A stretch of DNA of 64,000 bases, taken from assembly GCF_025813715.1 (NCBI RefSeq), contig NZ_CP107532.1, positions 3,302,001 to 3,366,000 on the forward strand, read 5' to 3'. Source of the DNA: Methylobacterium sp. FF17. GTDB lineage: Bacteria; Pseudomonadota; Alphaproteobacteria; Rhizobiales; Beijerinckiaceae. This document shows positions 16,555 to 25,967 of this stretch, piece after piece (within the stretch, counting starts at the first letter, position 1; every line of letters starts with the position of its first letter). The notes under the pieces are model-generated. The model was not told where the DNA came from. It searched no databases and saw nothing but the letters and a program-made list of their open reading frames with translations. Made by a program: the position numbers and the translations under genes.

Positions 16555-16710
16555 TCAGCGCCGGGTGATGCGGTCGAACAGCCACCGGCCGAGGCGCGCC
16601 CACGGGGACGGGTTCTCGGGGTAGCGCGGCGCGTCGAGCAGCTTCTGCGGCGGGAGGCCGGCGGCGCGGCGGGGCGCGGCCGGGAAGAGCGGGCGCCGAT
16701 CCTCAGCCAT
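16555..16710 (-). CDS. Small phage protein after endolysin
   Basis: A 51-residue basic, Pro-rich protein (MAEDRRPLFPAAPRRAAGL...WARLGRWLFDRITRR) with an amphipathic C-terminal helix. Its ATG overlaps the endolysin stop (ATGA), which supports translational coupling. No family recognised; a lysis accessory role is only suggested by position. Confidence 0.6.
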   Translation of the reverse strand: MAEDRRPLFPAAPRRAAGLPPQKLLDAPRYPENPSPWARLGRWLFDRITRR

Positions 16711-17408
16711 CACGCTTCCGACACGCCGGAGCGCGCCCCCGCCACGGTGGTGGGCAGTCTGGACGCCGCCGGGATCGGCATGTCGGCCGGCCAGCGGAAG
16801 GCGACGATCTCCGAGCGCTTGAAGGCCGCGACCGACACCTGATCGCTCTGGTTCCCGCCGAGCAGGAACACCTGATCCTTGTCCGCCCCGACGACGAAAC
16901 CCGTGTGGCCCTGCCAGGATGAGCCCGCCCGCTTCTTGGTGGCGATGCAGCCCAGGACCGGCTCCTTCAAGCCGATGCCCCAATTCTCGAAGCTCCGGGC
17001 CGCGAGGCTGCGTGAGCCGCGGTGACCTGCGCGCTCCAGCATGGCGTTCACGAAGGCCGCGCACCAGGCGGTGGAATCGGTCTTGATGCCCGGGAAGCCC
17101 GCGTCCGCGAACAGCTTCACCACCTGGGCGTTGTTCGCGGCGCCGGGGCCCTCCTTCACGCCGAGCATGGCCGCCGCCAGCGTCAGCCACCCGGGCTGAT
17201 CCGGCTCGGCCTTCTTCTCGGACACATCGACCGTGGCGAGGGCCTTCTGCGTCAGCGGCCCGGCGATCCCGTCTGCGACGAGGCCGGCGGCGCGCTGGAA
17301 GGCCGTCACGGCGGCGATGGTCTTCGGCCCCGCATCGCCATCGGCGCCGGCCGGCCCGAGGTCATACCCGCGCGCCAGGAGAGCGCGCTGGATCTCAGCG
17401 ATCGTCAT
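16710..17408 (-). CDS. Endolysin: peptidoglycan-binding plus CHAP-like amidase (TIGR02594 type)
   Basis: A 232-residue lysis enzyme. Residues about 1-60 form a PG_binding_1 repeat (AEIQRALLARGYDLGPAGADGDAGPKT...AFQRAAGLVADGIAG). The catalytic part has the nucleophile Cys in DSTAWCAAFVNAMLERAGH and the His in GHTGFVVGAD, followed by LLGGNQSDQVSV, the arrangement of TIGR02594/CHAP peptidases. It cuts peptidoglycan at the end of infection. No signal peptide is visible, so it relies on a holin such as those encoded at 14-15 kb. Confidence 0.92.
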   Translation of the reverse strand: MTIAEIQRALLARGYDLGPAGADGDAGPKTIAAVTAFQRAAGLVADGIAGPLTQKALATVDVSEKKAEPDQPGWLTLAAAMLGVKEGPGAANNAQVVKLFADAGFPGIKTDSTAWCAAFVNAMLERAGHRGSRSLAARSFENWGIGLKEPVLGCIATKKRAGSSWQGHTGFVVGADKDQVFLLGGNQSDQVSVAAFKRSEIVAFRWPADMPIPAASRLPTTVAGARSGVSEA

Positions 17409-17433
17409 GGTGGATCTCCGGTGTGAGGAAGGG

Positions 17434-17577
17434 TCAGCGGCGGCGCGCAGGCCGGGCGCAGACGAGGGACGGGATGCCCTCGATGGCGACGGTCACGCAG
17501 ACGGCGCGGTGGCGGGCGGCCATGGCTGAAGAGGCCAGCGCGCAGAGGAGCGCGGCAGCGATCAGGGCGCGAGCCAT
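17434..17577 (-). CDS. Small secreted protein with two cysteines
   Basis: A 47-residue peptide with a signal sequence (MARALIAAALLCALASSAMA) and a short mature part holding two Cys (AVCVTVAIEGIPSLVCARP) and a basic end. Its position between endolysin and tail fibre genes marks it as a phage gene. Small periplasmic two-Cys proteins in lysis cassettes can be spanins or lysis modulators; nothing here proves this. Confidence 0.6.
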   Translation of the reverse strand: MARALIAAALLCALASSAMAARHRAVCVTVAIEGIPSLVCARPARRR

Positions 17578-17638
17578 GGTGGGTCTCCAGATTGTCGAGG
17601 GTCGAGGGCTCGGGCCGGGTGGCGCAGCGAGCGGAAGG

Positions 17639-18829
17639 TCAGGCGGCCTTCGCCTCGAGCGCGGCGAGGCGCGCATCGAACCCGCGCGCCAGGAACAGCA
17701 TCAGCTCGTCGGCGCGGAAGCCGTAGCGGTCGCCGGCCGGGATCTCGGGCGTGGCTGGCGCGACCATGAAGGTCTCCCCCGTCGGCTCGTCGTCCTCGCC
17801 CAGCACGTCCTGGAAGACAGCCTCGCGGGCGGGCACCGCCTCCCAGGTGTCGTGGCAGATGAAGGCGTAGGCGAGCGGGTCGAGCCCGTGCGCCTCAATC
17901 ACCGCGATGGCCCGCTGGACCGTCATGCCGATGTGGCGGCGTGCGCCGTCGCCCTTGAGCGCGCAGGCATCCAGGAACTGGAACAGCCCGATCTCTCCGG
18001 CCAGCGCCTTGGCAGCCGCGATCTCCCGCTCCTCCAGCGGCACGACGGGGGTCTTCTCCCGGGCGTCCGAGGTGTTGATCGTGCCGCTGCCGGCATAGAC
18101 CGTACTCCAGCGGAGCGAGGCCGAGCCGAGCGTGAGGAGGTTGTCACCGCCCGGCAGGAAGTGGGTGCCGCTCTTGTTCCCGCTCACCAGGTCGAGGGTC
18201 ATCGCCGCGCCGATGTTCCACGCTGCCATGGACATGAAGGTCCACGCACTGGAGGAGGTGGCGGCGCTCGAATAGTCGCCCGTGTTGGTCAGGGCGATGC
18301 GGCCCGAGAAGATCCCGGGGGCCGTGCGCCCGAGGTAGAAATCCCAGCCGATCCCTTGCCCGGCGGCGGTCAGCCCAAGGTTCTGGATGCGCTGGACGGT
18401 TGCCAGCGAGTTGTCGCTGTAGCTCTGCGTGAGGAGGCCGCTGGCATAGCTGTAGGTCCGCCCACCCGAGCCGAGCGAGAGGCCGGCGAAGGCAGGGCTG
18501 TTGCCGGTGCCGAGCCCGAGCGCCGTCGCGCCGGCCGCGTCCACGGTCGTGATGGCCGCCGGTCGATGCCCAGGCGTCACCACCATCTCCACCGGCGCAT
18601 CCGGACGCACGATCACGGCCGAGGCCGAGGCGGTGTCCGGCGGCGAGCCGAAGTGCACCTTGGCCGGCGCATCGCTGAGAAGCCGGGCGATCACCACGCC
18701 CGAGGCGGGAGCTGCCGGAACCGGGTTGGTGCTCGCCACGGCTGCCGCGCCCGTTGCGATCCGGTCGCCTCCAAACGGGCGGCGCTGCCCCCGCGCGTCG
18801 ACGCCGAAGTACTGGATTTTGACCGTCAT
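17639..18829 (-). CDS. Tail fibre protein with C-terminal S74 intramolecular chaperone
   Basis: A 396-residue structural protein. The N-terminal 100 residues are a small beta domain (MTVKIQYFGVDARG...), followed by a repetitive Gly/Ser/Ala-rich fibre part. Near residue 250 is the peptidase S74 signature STVYAGSGTINTSDAREKT, with the Ser-Asp catalytic pair used for self-cleavage of the chaperone after trimerisation. The last 140 residues are the chaperone domain, ending in a coiled coil (ARGFDARLAALEAKAA). It probably forms the distal receptor-binding fibre. Confidence 0.88.
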   Translation of the reverse strand: MTVKIQYFGVDARGQRRPFGGDRIATGAAAVASTNPVPAAPASGVVIARLLSDAPAKVHFGSPPDTASASAVIVRPDAPVEMVVTPGHRPAAITTVDAAGATALGLGTGNSPAFAGLSLGSGGRTYSYASGLLTQSYSDNSLATVQRIQNLGLTAAGQGIGWDFYLGRTAPGIFSGRIALTNTGDYSSAATSSSAWTFMSMAAWNIGAAMTLDLVSGNKSGTHFLPGGDNLLTLGSASLRWSTVYAGSGTINTSDAREKTPVVPLEEREIAAAKALAGEIGLFQFLDACALKGDGARRHIGMTVQRAIAVIEAHGLDPLAYAFICHDTWEAVPAREAVFQDVLGEDDEPTGETFMVAPATPEIPAGDRYGFRADELMLFLARGFDARLAALEAKAA

Positions 18830-18839
18830 CCGGTCCTCC

Positions 18840-21800
18840 TCACAAGATGAACGGCAGGGCCGCGAACGCGCCCTCGCGCTTGGATTGCGCCGGGCCCGGA
18901 TGGTTGATCCGGTTCTGGCAGGCCGTGGTCCGGCGCGGCTGGATCAGGCCTCCGTAATTGTCGTCGGCGTTGCCGAGCAGGTGCAGCGGGCAGTAAGCCG
19001 CCCCGGCATCCTTGGCCGCCTGTTGGAGGGCGTGCGCGGTGTAGGCGTCGCGATCCGCCGTGGTCGAGGCCAGCCGCTTGGGCACCGTCGACATGCCGAT
19101 GACGTAGACCAGGGAGACGTTTTTCTTGTGCCTCGTGATCAGGTCGCAGAGGTTGCCGTAGGTCGAGCGCTTCCCGCTCTCGTTTCGTCCCGTCCTGATG
19201 ATCGCGAGGTCGGCCTTGAAGGACAGCGCGGCCGCGATGCGCGCCGGAAAGCGCATGTTGGGCCGGTCGGTGAAGGTGTCGCTGGAGTCCGTGCCGCCGA
19301 TCGCGAGGTTGCCGGCCGTGACGAAGCAGCCGGCTTCCTCGATCGCCTCCACCACCGACCAGGTGGTGCCGATGTGGGTGTGGTAGAGCCCCGCTCCGTC
19401 GCCGTGATCGTAGAGCGGCAGGATGGACCGGTCCGCGAGGGTATCAGCAGCGAGGCCGCCCGCGTCCCAATAGCCGAGGATGCCACGGAGCGGGCTGAAC
19501 GGATTGTACCACTCGGTGTCGCCGTTGCCGTTGCCCTGTGCTTCGGTGCTGTCGCCGTCGCCAAGCACCCGTAGAGAAGCCCGGCGCCGCATCGCGCCGA
19601 GGATCGGGGCCAGCTCCTGCTTGGCCTGGAACACCCAATCGAGCGCTTCCGTCGAGCGGCCGACGCGGATGTTCTTGTGATACCAGCCCGCCCGGGTGAC
19701 TTCGACCGAGGTGGTGGTGACGTGGGCGGCGTAGAGCAGCATCGCGTTCAGCGGCACGGCCGGCGGATACTCGACGGTGTCGGCGCCGCGCTCGGTGCCC
19801 CTGACGATGGACAGCGTGCCGGTCTCGGAGTCGACCACGACGTAGTCCAGCCGCTCCAGTGCGGCGGTGTAGGTGATGCTCGGGTTCCCGGTCAGGCCCG
19901 ACTTCAGCGACCGGATCGTGCCGAGCACGTAGTCGATGGTGTAGTCCGTATCGCGGACCCGCGCCGAGCCGTTGAGCGTCACGGTCTCCGAGCCCGCCAC
20001 GATGCCGCGGTGGTTGAGCGTGTAGTTCCCCGCGCCGAGGTAGGTGGTGTAGGCGGCAACCCCGTTCGTGCCGGGGGTGACGAAGTTCAGCGTCTGCGCC
20101 GGGATGACGATGGGCTGGCCCGCGATCTCGATGGTCAGCTTCTGGAGCGGGTAGGCCAGGTTCGGCCAGTATGGGACGGACGGCTTGTCCTCGGTCAGCG
20201 CCAGCAGCTTCGGGGTCAGCGTCTCCTTCTGCGGGACGGATACGCTCTCGAAGAAGTCGTAGGCGATGGCAATGGAGGGGCCGACCGGGGCCCAGCCGCC
20301 ATTCACCTGGAAGAAGCCCCGCTGCAGCGGCGTCGAGCCGGCGGGCGGCACGGCGGCGTTGGCCCATGCGATGTTCGAGCCGTCCCCGGTCACCACGAAG
20401 AAGTAGGCCACGCCCGGCAGCAAGGTCGGAGCATCGGCGCCGAGCACGAAGGTCGCGCTCTGAGCACCATCGAAGGTCGCGTCATCCGCGACATCGGCGA
20501 TGGGATAGCGGTTCAGGTAGTCATTCTGCAGAGCGCCGACGCCGGTGAAGCCGTTGTCCTGCGCGTTGGCGACAGTTCCGCGATTGATGAGCAGGGCGAG
20601 GCGGGCGAGGCCCGACATTCCGGGGATGTAGACGCGGAAGGCGTAGGGCGGGATCATCGGTCGATCCACAACGATCGGGATCGAGAGAGCCTGGTAGGCG
20701 CCGGTCGCCTCCACGTTCCCGTCGATCAGCGAGCGCCGCCGGCCGAGGTAGGGCCGCAGCCGCCGGCCCTGGCCAGGGCTCAGGACATCGACGCCATCTG
20801 CCCCGCGCTTCGCTGTTCCGGTAACGGCATCGAAGCGCGCGGAAAGGCTGTCGAATCCCAGCGTATCGGTGGCGTCGTTGACCTCGAAGCGGAGAGCGTC
20901 GGCTTTCGAGTTGACCGCCTGGGCGTAGAGCCGCAGCGCCTCCTCCACCCCTGTGGCGCGGCGCACTTCCTCGGACAGCGCGGCAGCCAGCGCCGGGACG
21001 CTGTCCGGGGGAATGAGGCCGAGCAGGAGCTGGAACGCGTCGGTGATCTCGACCGCGCCGAGATCGGTCACCGTCGTGCGCTGCTCGAGGCCGTAGGCGC
21101 GAATGCCGATGCGGAAGTACGCCGCCCCGGGCGGGGGCTCCAGCGCGCCTTCGATGGCCAGATTGGAGCCGATGATCTGCGAGAAGGCGCGCGAGCCGCT
21201 GGCGATACTCGGGGCTTCCGACCCGACCTCGGTCGCGCTCAGAGGGCTCCGGTCGGGACCGTACCAGAACACGAAGCGCTGAACGCTGTCGTTCGAAGGG
21301 TCGGTCGGGTTGACCCGGCGCCGGTAGTTCCAGCGGGCGCGCCAGAGTTCGCCGCCCCCCACCGGATGAAGGGCGCGCTCCCAGATCTCTCGCGTGGCGA
21401 ACAGGTCGCGGCCGAGCCCATCGTCCACTACCTGCAGCGGGTAAGCCACATCGGAGAGTGGGGCCAGATCGTCCGGGTTGCCCTTGTCGAACGACCCGCT
21501 GAAGGCGCTCGGGTTGTCGCCCGGCCGCAGCGCCGGGTAGAGGCCCGCGTTGATGCGCAGGATGCGCTGGAGGAGATCGGTCAGTTCTGATCGAGAGGCT
21601 TTGCCGTCAACGGCGGCGATTGCCGCCGCGATGGATGCCTGGAGCGCCGAAAGATCAAAGGCGCCCTGCTTGCCGCCGACCACGTTCGCCAGCGCGTTGA
21701 GCTCTCTGCGAAGGCTGGCGATTCCGGACGGATCGCCCGACACGACATCGCGCACGGCATCAGCCAGCGCGCTGACGCTGGCACGAGCAAGGACCCGCGT

Positions 21801-21884
21801 CCCGCCGCCCGCATCAGCGTGCCCGAGAACTTCGATCAGGGCCCCGAGCGGGACGTTAGGCGTGCGGATGCCGTTCTCGGCCAT
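18840..21884 (-). CDS. Large tail fibre/tip protein with SGNH-hydrolase-like C-terminus
   Basis: About 1014 residues. The first 150 residues are helical (structural attachment); the middle is beta-rich with the linker EVTRAGWYHKNIRVGRSTEALDW; the final 260 residues resemble an SGNH hydrolase: block I LRVLGDGDSTEAQGNG, then IIRTGRNESGKRSTYGNL (block with Asn), and a late region NADDNYGG. SGNH domains in phage fibres deacetylate surface polysaccharide. The usual C-terminal Asp-x-x-His is not clear, so activity is uncertain. Start ATG at 21884 is preferred over a GTG 18 bases upstream. Confidence 0.8.
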   Translation of the reverse strand: MAENGIRTPNVPLGALIEVLGHADAGGGTRVLARASVSALADAVRDVVSGDPSGIASLRRELNALANVVGGKQGAFDLSALQASIAAAIAAVDGKASRSELTDLLQRILRINAGLYPALRPGDNPSAFSGSFDKGNPDDLAPLSDVAYPLQVVDDGLGRDLFATREIWERALHPVGGGELWRARWNYRRRVNPTDPSNDSVQRFVFWYGPDRSPLSATEVGSEAPSIASGSRAFSQIIGSNLAIEGALEPPPGAAYFRIGIRAYGLEQRTTVTDLGAVEITDAFQLLLGLIPPDSVPALAAALSEEVRRATGVEEALRLYAQAVNSKADALRFEVNDATDTLGFDSLSARFDAVTGTAKRGADGVDVLSPGQGRRLRPYLGRRRSLIDGNVEATGAYQALSIPIVVDRPMIPPYAFRVYIPGMSGLARLALLINRGTVANAQDNGFTGVGALQNDYLNRYPIADVADDATFDGAQSATFVLGADAPTLLPGVAYFFVVTGDGSNIAWANAAVPPAGSTPLQRGFFQVNGGWAPVGPSIAIAYDFFESVSVPQKETLTPKLLALTEDKPSVPYWPNLAYPLQKLTIEIAGQPIVIPAQTLNFVTPGTNGVAAYTTYLGAGNYTLNHRGIVAGSETVTLNGSARVRDTDYTIDYVLGTIRSLKSGLTGNPSITYTAALERLDYVVVDSETGTLSIVRGTERGADTVEYPPAVPLNAMLLYAAHVTTTSVEVTRAGWYHKNIRVGRSTEALDWVFQAKQELAPILGAMRRRASLRVLGDGDSTEAQGNGNGDTEWYNPFSPLRGILGYWDAGGLAADTLADRSILPLYDHGDGAGLYHTHIGTTWSVVEAIEEAGCFVTAGNLAIGGTDSSDTFTDRPNMRFPARIAAALSFKADLAIIRTGRNESGKRSTYGNLCDLITRHKKNVSLVYVIGMSTVPKRLASTTADRDAYTAHALQQAAKDAGAAYCPLHLLGNADDNYGGLIQPRRTTACQNRINHPGPAQSKREGAFAALPFIL

Positions 21885-21966
21885 GCGGTTGATTCCCAGC
21901 ACTGGAGAGGGCGCTTGCGCGGCCCTGTCAGATCGGACGGTTCAGAAAGGCCGAGAGGCCTGGGTG

Positions 21967-24930
21967 TCAGACGACGGTGACGTTGGCCGGGCCGCGCGGG
22001 ATGGAGGCGACGGGCGGCGCATCGTTATCGAGCGCTACGACGAAGATGCTGTACGGTCCCGGGTCGAGGGCGAGATCTAGCGAGAGGCCAACGTTCGGGC
22101 CGCTGGCGATCGGATCACCGTAGGGGCTGGCGGCCGAGAACGAGGTGCCGGTGCCGGTCGCCACGTAGACCTGCGAGGCGGCGTTGTTCGAACTGGCGCT
22201 GCTTCTCCACGTCACTCGCGCCCCGCCTGCCTGAGGCACGGCTGCGAGGCCTTCTGGCGCCACGGGGCCGATCGGGTCCGTGGACGCCACCACGTGGGTC
22301 ATCAGGGGGGTAAACTCGCCGAGCGTGCCAAGGGCCGAGATCCCGCGCGCCTTGAACTCGATGTCGTTGCCCTTCGCGTAGCCCGGCAGGAGCACTGCGC
22401 CGCTTCCCGCCTCGGCGGTCGTCGATGCGAAGGCGGTCGTTCCGCCGATCCGGCTCTGCACCTCGTAGGTGGCGATGGCGACGGTTCCGGCCGGGTTCGG
22501 CTGGAGCAATACGACCACTGGATATGGCACGGCATCCGTGGCGACGCTGGCCGCCTCGCGCCCGGAAGCGACGCCGGTGATGATGGGGGCCACCGGCGCA
22601 TCAGTGTTCTGCTGAGCCTCAGACCCCGAGCGCCCGCTCCAGGGCGGCGGGACCTCGGCGTCGACCAGTTGTTCGATCTGCGGAGCGTGGTCGACGAGCG
22701 TCAGCCGGGCGGTGAAGTTCTCCATCGCCTCGACCCCCTTCACGGTGCAGGCGAAGGATTCTTCCGAGCCGGGGCCAAAGAACGCGAGATTGCCGACTTC
22801 CGGCGCGTCGCCTGCCCCCTTCAAGGTGACCACCTGGGTCTCGCCGAAGCCGCCGACCGCACGGACCAGACTGGCCCCGTCAGACCGCCGGAAGCGGCAG
22901 GCGTAAGCCAGGCCGGGTTCGAAGATCACGGACTCGTCGAGGTAGACGCTGTTGCCGATGACGGTCTTCACCCGAGCCGCGACCATCGTCCGGTCGAGCA
23001 CGTCGTGGCTGAGCTGGGCCCGGTCGCCGCGGGCGACCACCAGCGCCTCGAAGTCCTGGTTCACCGTGTAGGTGTCGGGCCGGTGGATCAGCTCGTACTG
23101 GCGCCGCCGCGTCTCTTTCCAGACCATGGCGGGGCTGGTGACGCCCGGCAGATCCAGCTTCTCGACCACCTTCGGGTCGCCCGCGAAGCCCGGGAACGGC
23201 ACGATGCGGTCGGCCTTGGCGTAGCCGTTGGTCTCGTCGAGGAACGACACCCGGAAGGCATCCGGGAACTTGGCGAAGGGCCGCTCGCCCTGGAAGCCCC
23301 AGGAATTGCGCGGGCTGATGTGCGCGGTGACGGTATCGAGGATGCGGTCGATGACGACACCCCAACGCTCGCCGCTGTCGTGCGGGCTGGCCCGGCCGGC
23401 GGCCGCCACATCGGAGAGCACGTCGAGGACGGAGGCCTCATAGTCGTGGACGCGGTTGTAGGTCAGGCCCTTCGCGACACAGAACCCGTGCCAATCCTCG
23501 AGGGCGCCGACTTCGTCGAGGCTGAACGGGTAGCGCATGGCCGGGCCGGTCAGCACGTGCCGGAATAGCGAGGCCGGGTTCTGTGTCTCGCGCGTCACCC
23601 AAGCCCGCGAGGGCGCATCCCAGTCCGGGCAGATGCAGAAGAGGTCGGCGTTGAACTCGTCCAGGGTGCCGTTCAGCTGGCCCGACGCGCGGATACGGAC
23701 GGCCGCCAGAGCCAGCGGCTGGTCGAAGTTGACGATGTACTCGGGCCGGAACGAGCGCAGCGCCGACCAGGCCGAACGCGAGGTGCGCTGGATGCTTTTA
23801 CCCGACTGGTCCTGGTCCTCGTGGTCGTCGGCGAGCCGGGTGAGTTCGACCTCGTAGCGGCCGCGAACCGGAAGGCCGAGGGTGAAGGTGCGCGTGAGGG
23901 GCTTGCCGGGTTTCTTGCTGGTGACGGAGATCGTCCCGGAGAAATTCCACTCTTCGCTGCCGACGAGCCGGTAGCGCAGGGTGAAATCGATCAGCACGCT
24001 GACGCTCCCGCCGTCCTTCTTGAAGCCGCCAAGGCCACCCGGAAAGGTGATGTCGATGGAGCAGTCCGAGGCGTCCGGCGCGGTGAAGCGCGACTGGGGG
24101 CCGCCCGCTGGGCCGTCCTTCTTCAGCTCGATGGAGAGCGGCACCTCCAATGTCTGCCTGGGGTAGAGAGCCAGTCGCTCGTCCGTGGCGCGTCCCTCGC
24201 GCAGCTCCATCTGCACGTCCTTGAACTTCTCGATGGGCGTCTCGCCGATCCTGGGGTTCCGGATGGCGACGGGCCCATAGCCGAAGCAGAACGCGGCCGT
24301 GACGTAGCGGTCATCGCCCACGGCCTCGGTGAAACGCAGTGCGGCGTAGGGCGGCGCATAGCGATGGAAGCCGAGCACGGACGGCACGACACCGTCGGGG
24401 GTCGCCTGATTCCGCAGCCCCTGGATGGCGTAGGTCGGCGTGTCCTTGCCGTTCGTCCGCGCCGGGATGAGCGCGTTCACCAGCAGCGTGCCGGCGATCA
24501 AGGCCGAACCGGTGATGGCAGCCGAAAGCGTCGAGGTCAGCGCTCCGGAGGCCGCGCCGCCGAAGCCGAGGAGAGACCCGGCCAGCGCCGGGGCATAGAA
24601 CTGCCCGAGAGCGAGTGCGCCCACCGTCACCGCGATCGTGAGCACGTTCCGGAGCACGTCGTCGCCGGGGACGACCCGGATGACGACCTGCGTGCCCGCC
24701 TTCGGCCGCACGGCATGCCACAAGCCCGGCAGGATGACGTGCTCGCCGATGGTGACGCGCAGCCGCTCGCGGATCGTGCCGACGGCCTGCGGCAGCGCAC
24801 AGGCGATCATATCCGCAATGGACGACCCCGGCAGCGCCCGCGCCTCGATGCGCCCGAACGACGGGTCGAGATGCGGCAGCGCGAGAATGGCGACGTCAGA
24901 GGCCAAAGCGGCGCTCCATGAGGTCGGCAT
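21967..24930 (-). CDS. Tail tip attachment protein J / host-specificity-like
   Basis: A 987-residue protein. Near the N-terminus is a hydrophobic segment (ALAGSLLGFGGAASGALTSTLSAAITGSALIAGTLLVNALIP), typical of lambda J-type central tail proteins in rhizobial and Methylobacterium siphophages, followed by TYAIQGLRNQATPDGVVPSVLGFHRYAPPYAA. The C-terminal part has fibronectin-like segments (PVAPEGLAAVPQAGGARVTWRSSAS). It forms the tail tip that binds the fibres. ATG at 24930 overlaps the end of the NlpC/P60 gene by 35 bases, in keeping with the tight operon. Confidence 0.85.
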   Translation of the reverse strand: MPTSWSAALASDVAILALPHLDPSFGRIEARALPGSSIADMIACALPQAVGTIRERLRVTIGEHVILPGLWHAVRPKAGTQVVIRVVPGDDVLRNVLTIAVTVGALALGQFYAPALAGSLLGFGGAASGALTSTLSAAITGSALIAGTLLVNALIPARTNGKDTPTYAIQGLRNQATPDGVVPSVLGFHRYAPPYAALRFTEAVGDDRYVTAAFCFGYGPVAIRNPRIGETPIEKFKDVQMELREGRATDERLALYPRQTLEVPLSIELKKDGPAGGPQSRFTAPDASDCSIDITFPGGLGGFKKDGGSVSVLIDFTLRYRLVGSEEWNFSGTISVTSKKPGKPLTRTFTLGLPVRGRYEVELTRLADDHEDQDQSGKSIQRTSRSAWSALRSFRPEYIVNFDQPLALAAVRIRASGQLNGTLDEFNADLFCICPDWDAPSRAWVTRETQNPASLFRHVLTGPAMRYPFSLDEVGALEDWHGFCVAKGLTYNRVHDYEASVLDVLSDVAAAGRASPHDSGERWGVVIDRILDTVTAHISPRNSWGFQGERPFAKFPDAFRVSFLDETNGYAKADRIVPFPGFAGDPKVVEKLDLPGVTSPAMVWKETRRRQYELIHRPDTYTVNQDFEALVVARGDRAQLSHDVLDRTMVAARVKTVIGNSVYLDESVIFEPGLAYACRFRRSDGASLVRAVGGFGETQVVTLKGAGDAPEVGNLAFFGPGSEESFACTVKGVEAMENFTARLTLVDHAPQIEQLVDAEVPPPWSGRSGSEAQQNTDAPVAPIITGVASGREAASVATDAVPYPVVVLLQPNPAGTVAIATYEVQSRIGGTTAFASTTAEAGSGAVLLPGYAKGNDIEFKARGISALGTLGEFTPLMTHVVASTDPIGPVAPEGLAAVPQAGGARVTWRSSASSNNAASQVYVATGTGTSFSAASPYGDPIASGPNVGLSLDLALDPGPYSIFVVALDNDAPPVASIPRGPANVTVV

Positions 24931-25324
24931 GACGGTAGACGCCCGCCAGCCGGTGAGCCCAGCGCCCCGAGCGATAGTCGACGATCGCGCTCTCCTGATC
25001 GTGGGTGATGTGGAGCATGCGCCCGCGCTCGCAGATGATGCCGACGTGGGTGTCCATGCCGGCGCGCCGGAAGATCGCCACGTCAAGGTCGCGCTCCTGG
25101 CCCGGCACGACGAGATTCCAGGGCCACGTGCTCGTCGCGCCGTCGATGATGGCGGCGATCTCCGCGCGCTCGGCCGAGGTCGCGAAGGCCTCCGCGTAGG
25201 TCAGCAGCGTGACGCCGGCGACCTCACGGTAGATCAGGACGCCGAGGCCCCAGCAGGAGACGCCCTCGTGGGTGTCGCCCTTCTCCTGCCAGGGCAGGCC
25301 GACGTAGGGGGCGGACCAGTGCAT
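24896..25324 (-). CDS. NlpC/P60-type cell-wall peptidase, tail assembly
   Basis: A 142-residue protein with the C40 peptidase pattern: Cys in GVSCWGLGVLIYREVAG and His in DTHVGIICERGRMLHI. This is the lambda gpK-like tail tip hydrolase that helps the tail pass the peptidoglycan. It sits between a DUF1833-type protein and the tip protein, the usual order in this phage group. Confidence 0.9.
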   Translation of the reverse strand: MHWSAPYVGLPWQEKGDTHEGVSCWGLGVLIYREVAGVTLLTYAEAFATSAERAEIAAIIDGATSTWPWNLVVPGQERDLDVAIFRRAGMDTHVGIICERGRMLHITHDQESAIVDYRSGRWAHRLAGVYRHADLMERRFGL

Positions 25325-25455
25325 CAGAGGATGCCCTTGCGGAAGATGAGGACGAGGAGGAGGCAGGCAGCGGTGCCGGGGATGGCGGTCGGGCCGAGGA
25401 TGCAGGCGAACGCCAGAGCTGCCAGAGTCACCAGCCGCCCTTGGGTGCGGGTCAC
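25324..25455 (-). CDS. Small phage membrane protein
   Basis: A 43-residue protein from GTG at 25455, overlapping the upstream stop (GTGA). It is mostly hydrophobic (LVTLAALAFACILGPTAIPGTAACLLLVLIF) and makes one or two membrane spans. Function unknown; its stop overlaps the start of the NlpC/P60 gene. Confidence 0.6.
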   Translation of the reverse strand: MTRTQGRLVTLAALAFACILGPTAIPGTAACLLLVLIFRKGIL

Positions 25456-25967
25456 GCCGCGAACAGCCCCGGGAACCGGCTCACCGTCTGCCGCCCGGCC
25501 GGCCAAGGCTCGGCGGTCAGCGGCTCGGCCGAGATGTCGAGCGAGACCTGCGCTGCATCGTAGGAGCCACGGACGCTGCGCAGGTTGGTGTAGCGAGCCT
25601 CGATGATATCGGGGGTGCCGGCGAGGACCACGATGTAGTCGACCGTCGCGTAGGTGCCCGGTGTGATGGAGCGGATGGCCTTGGCCATGTCCGCATCCAC
25701 GTTCTCGAAGGCCAGCGTCGCCTTGGGCGGACTGTCCTTCTCGTCGTCCGGCAGGACGGTGCCCATCAGGACGAAATCGTAGACCTGCCCCTTGTGGCGG
25801 GTGCCGTAGCGAAGCGGGTCTGCCGAGATGCGCTCGGTCGGATCGCTGGAGAGGTAGGCCGGCGCCGACAGGCTCGGGTGCCGGATCGTCACCAGGACCA
25901 CCGGGATCTGGTCCGTGTGCTCGGCGTTCGCCGCAGCCCGTACCGTGAGAGAGACGAGGCGTCCCAT
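25452..25967 (-). CDS. DUF1833 family phage tail protein
   Basis: A 171-residue protein starting MGRLVSLTVRAAANAEHTDQIPVVLVTIRHP, then YLSSDPTERIS and RSVRGSYDAAQVSLDISAEPLTAEPWPAGR. The pattern matches DUF1833 tail proteins found just before the NlpC/P60 gene in siphophages. Start at 25967 overlaps the upstream stop (ATGA). It is probably a distal tail or hub component. Confidence 0.82.
   Translation of the reverse strand: MGRLVSLTVRAAANAEHTDQIPVVLVTIRHPSLSAPAYLSSDPTERISADPLRYGTRHKGQVYDFVLMGTVLPDDEKDSPPKATLAFENVDADMAKAIRSITPGTYATVDYIVVLAGTPDIIEARYTNLRSVRGSYDAAQVSLDISAEPLTAEPWPAGRQTVSRFPGLFAA

Noticed and set aside
17423-18850. 475-residue plus-strand frame
   Set aside because: Shadow of the S74 tail fibre gene.
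19677-21590. 637-residue plus-strand frame
   Set aside because: Antisense shadow of the 1014-residue tail fibre gene; Arg/Gly/Val-rich without structure, and the minus frame has clear domains.
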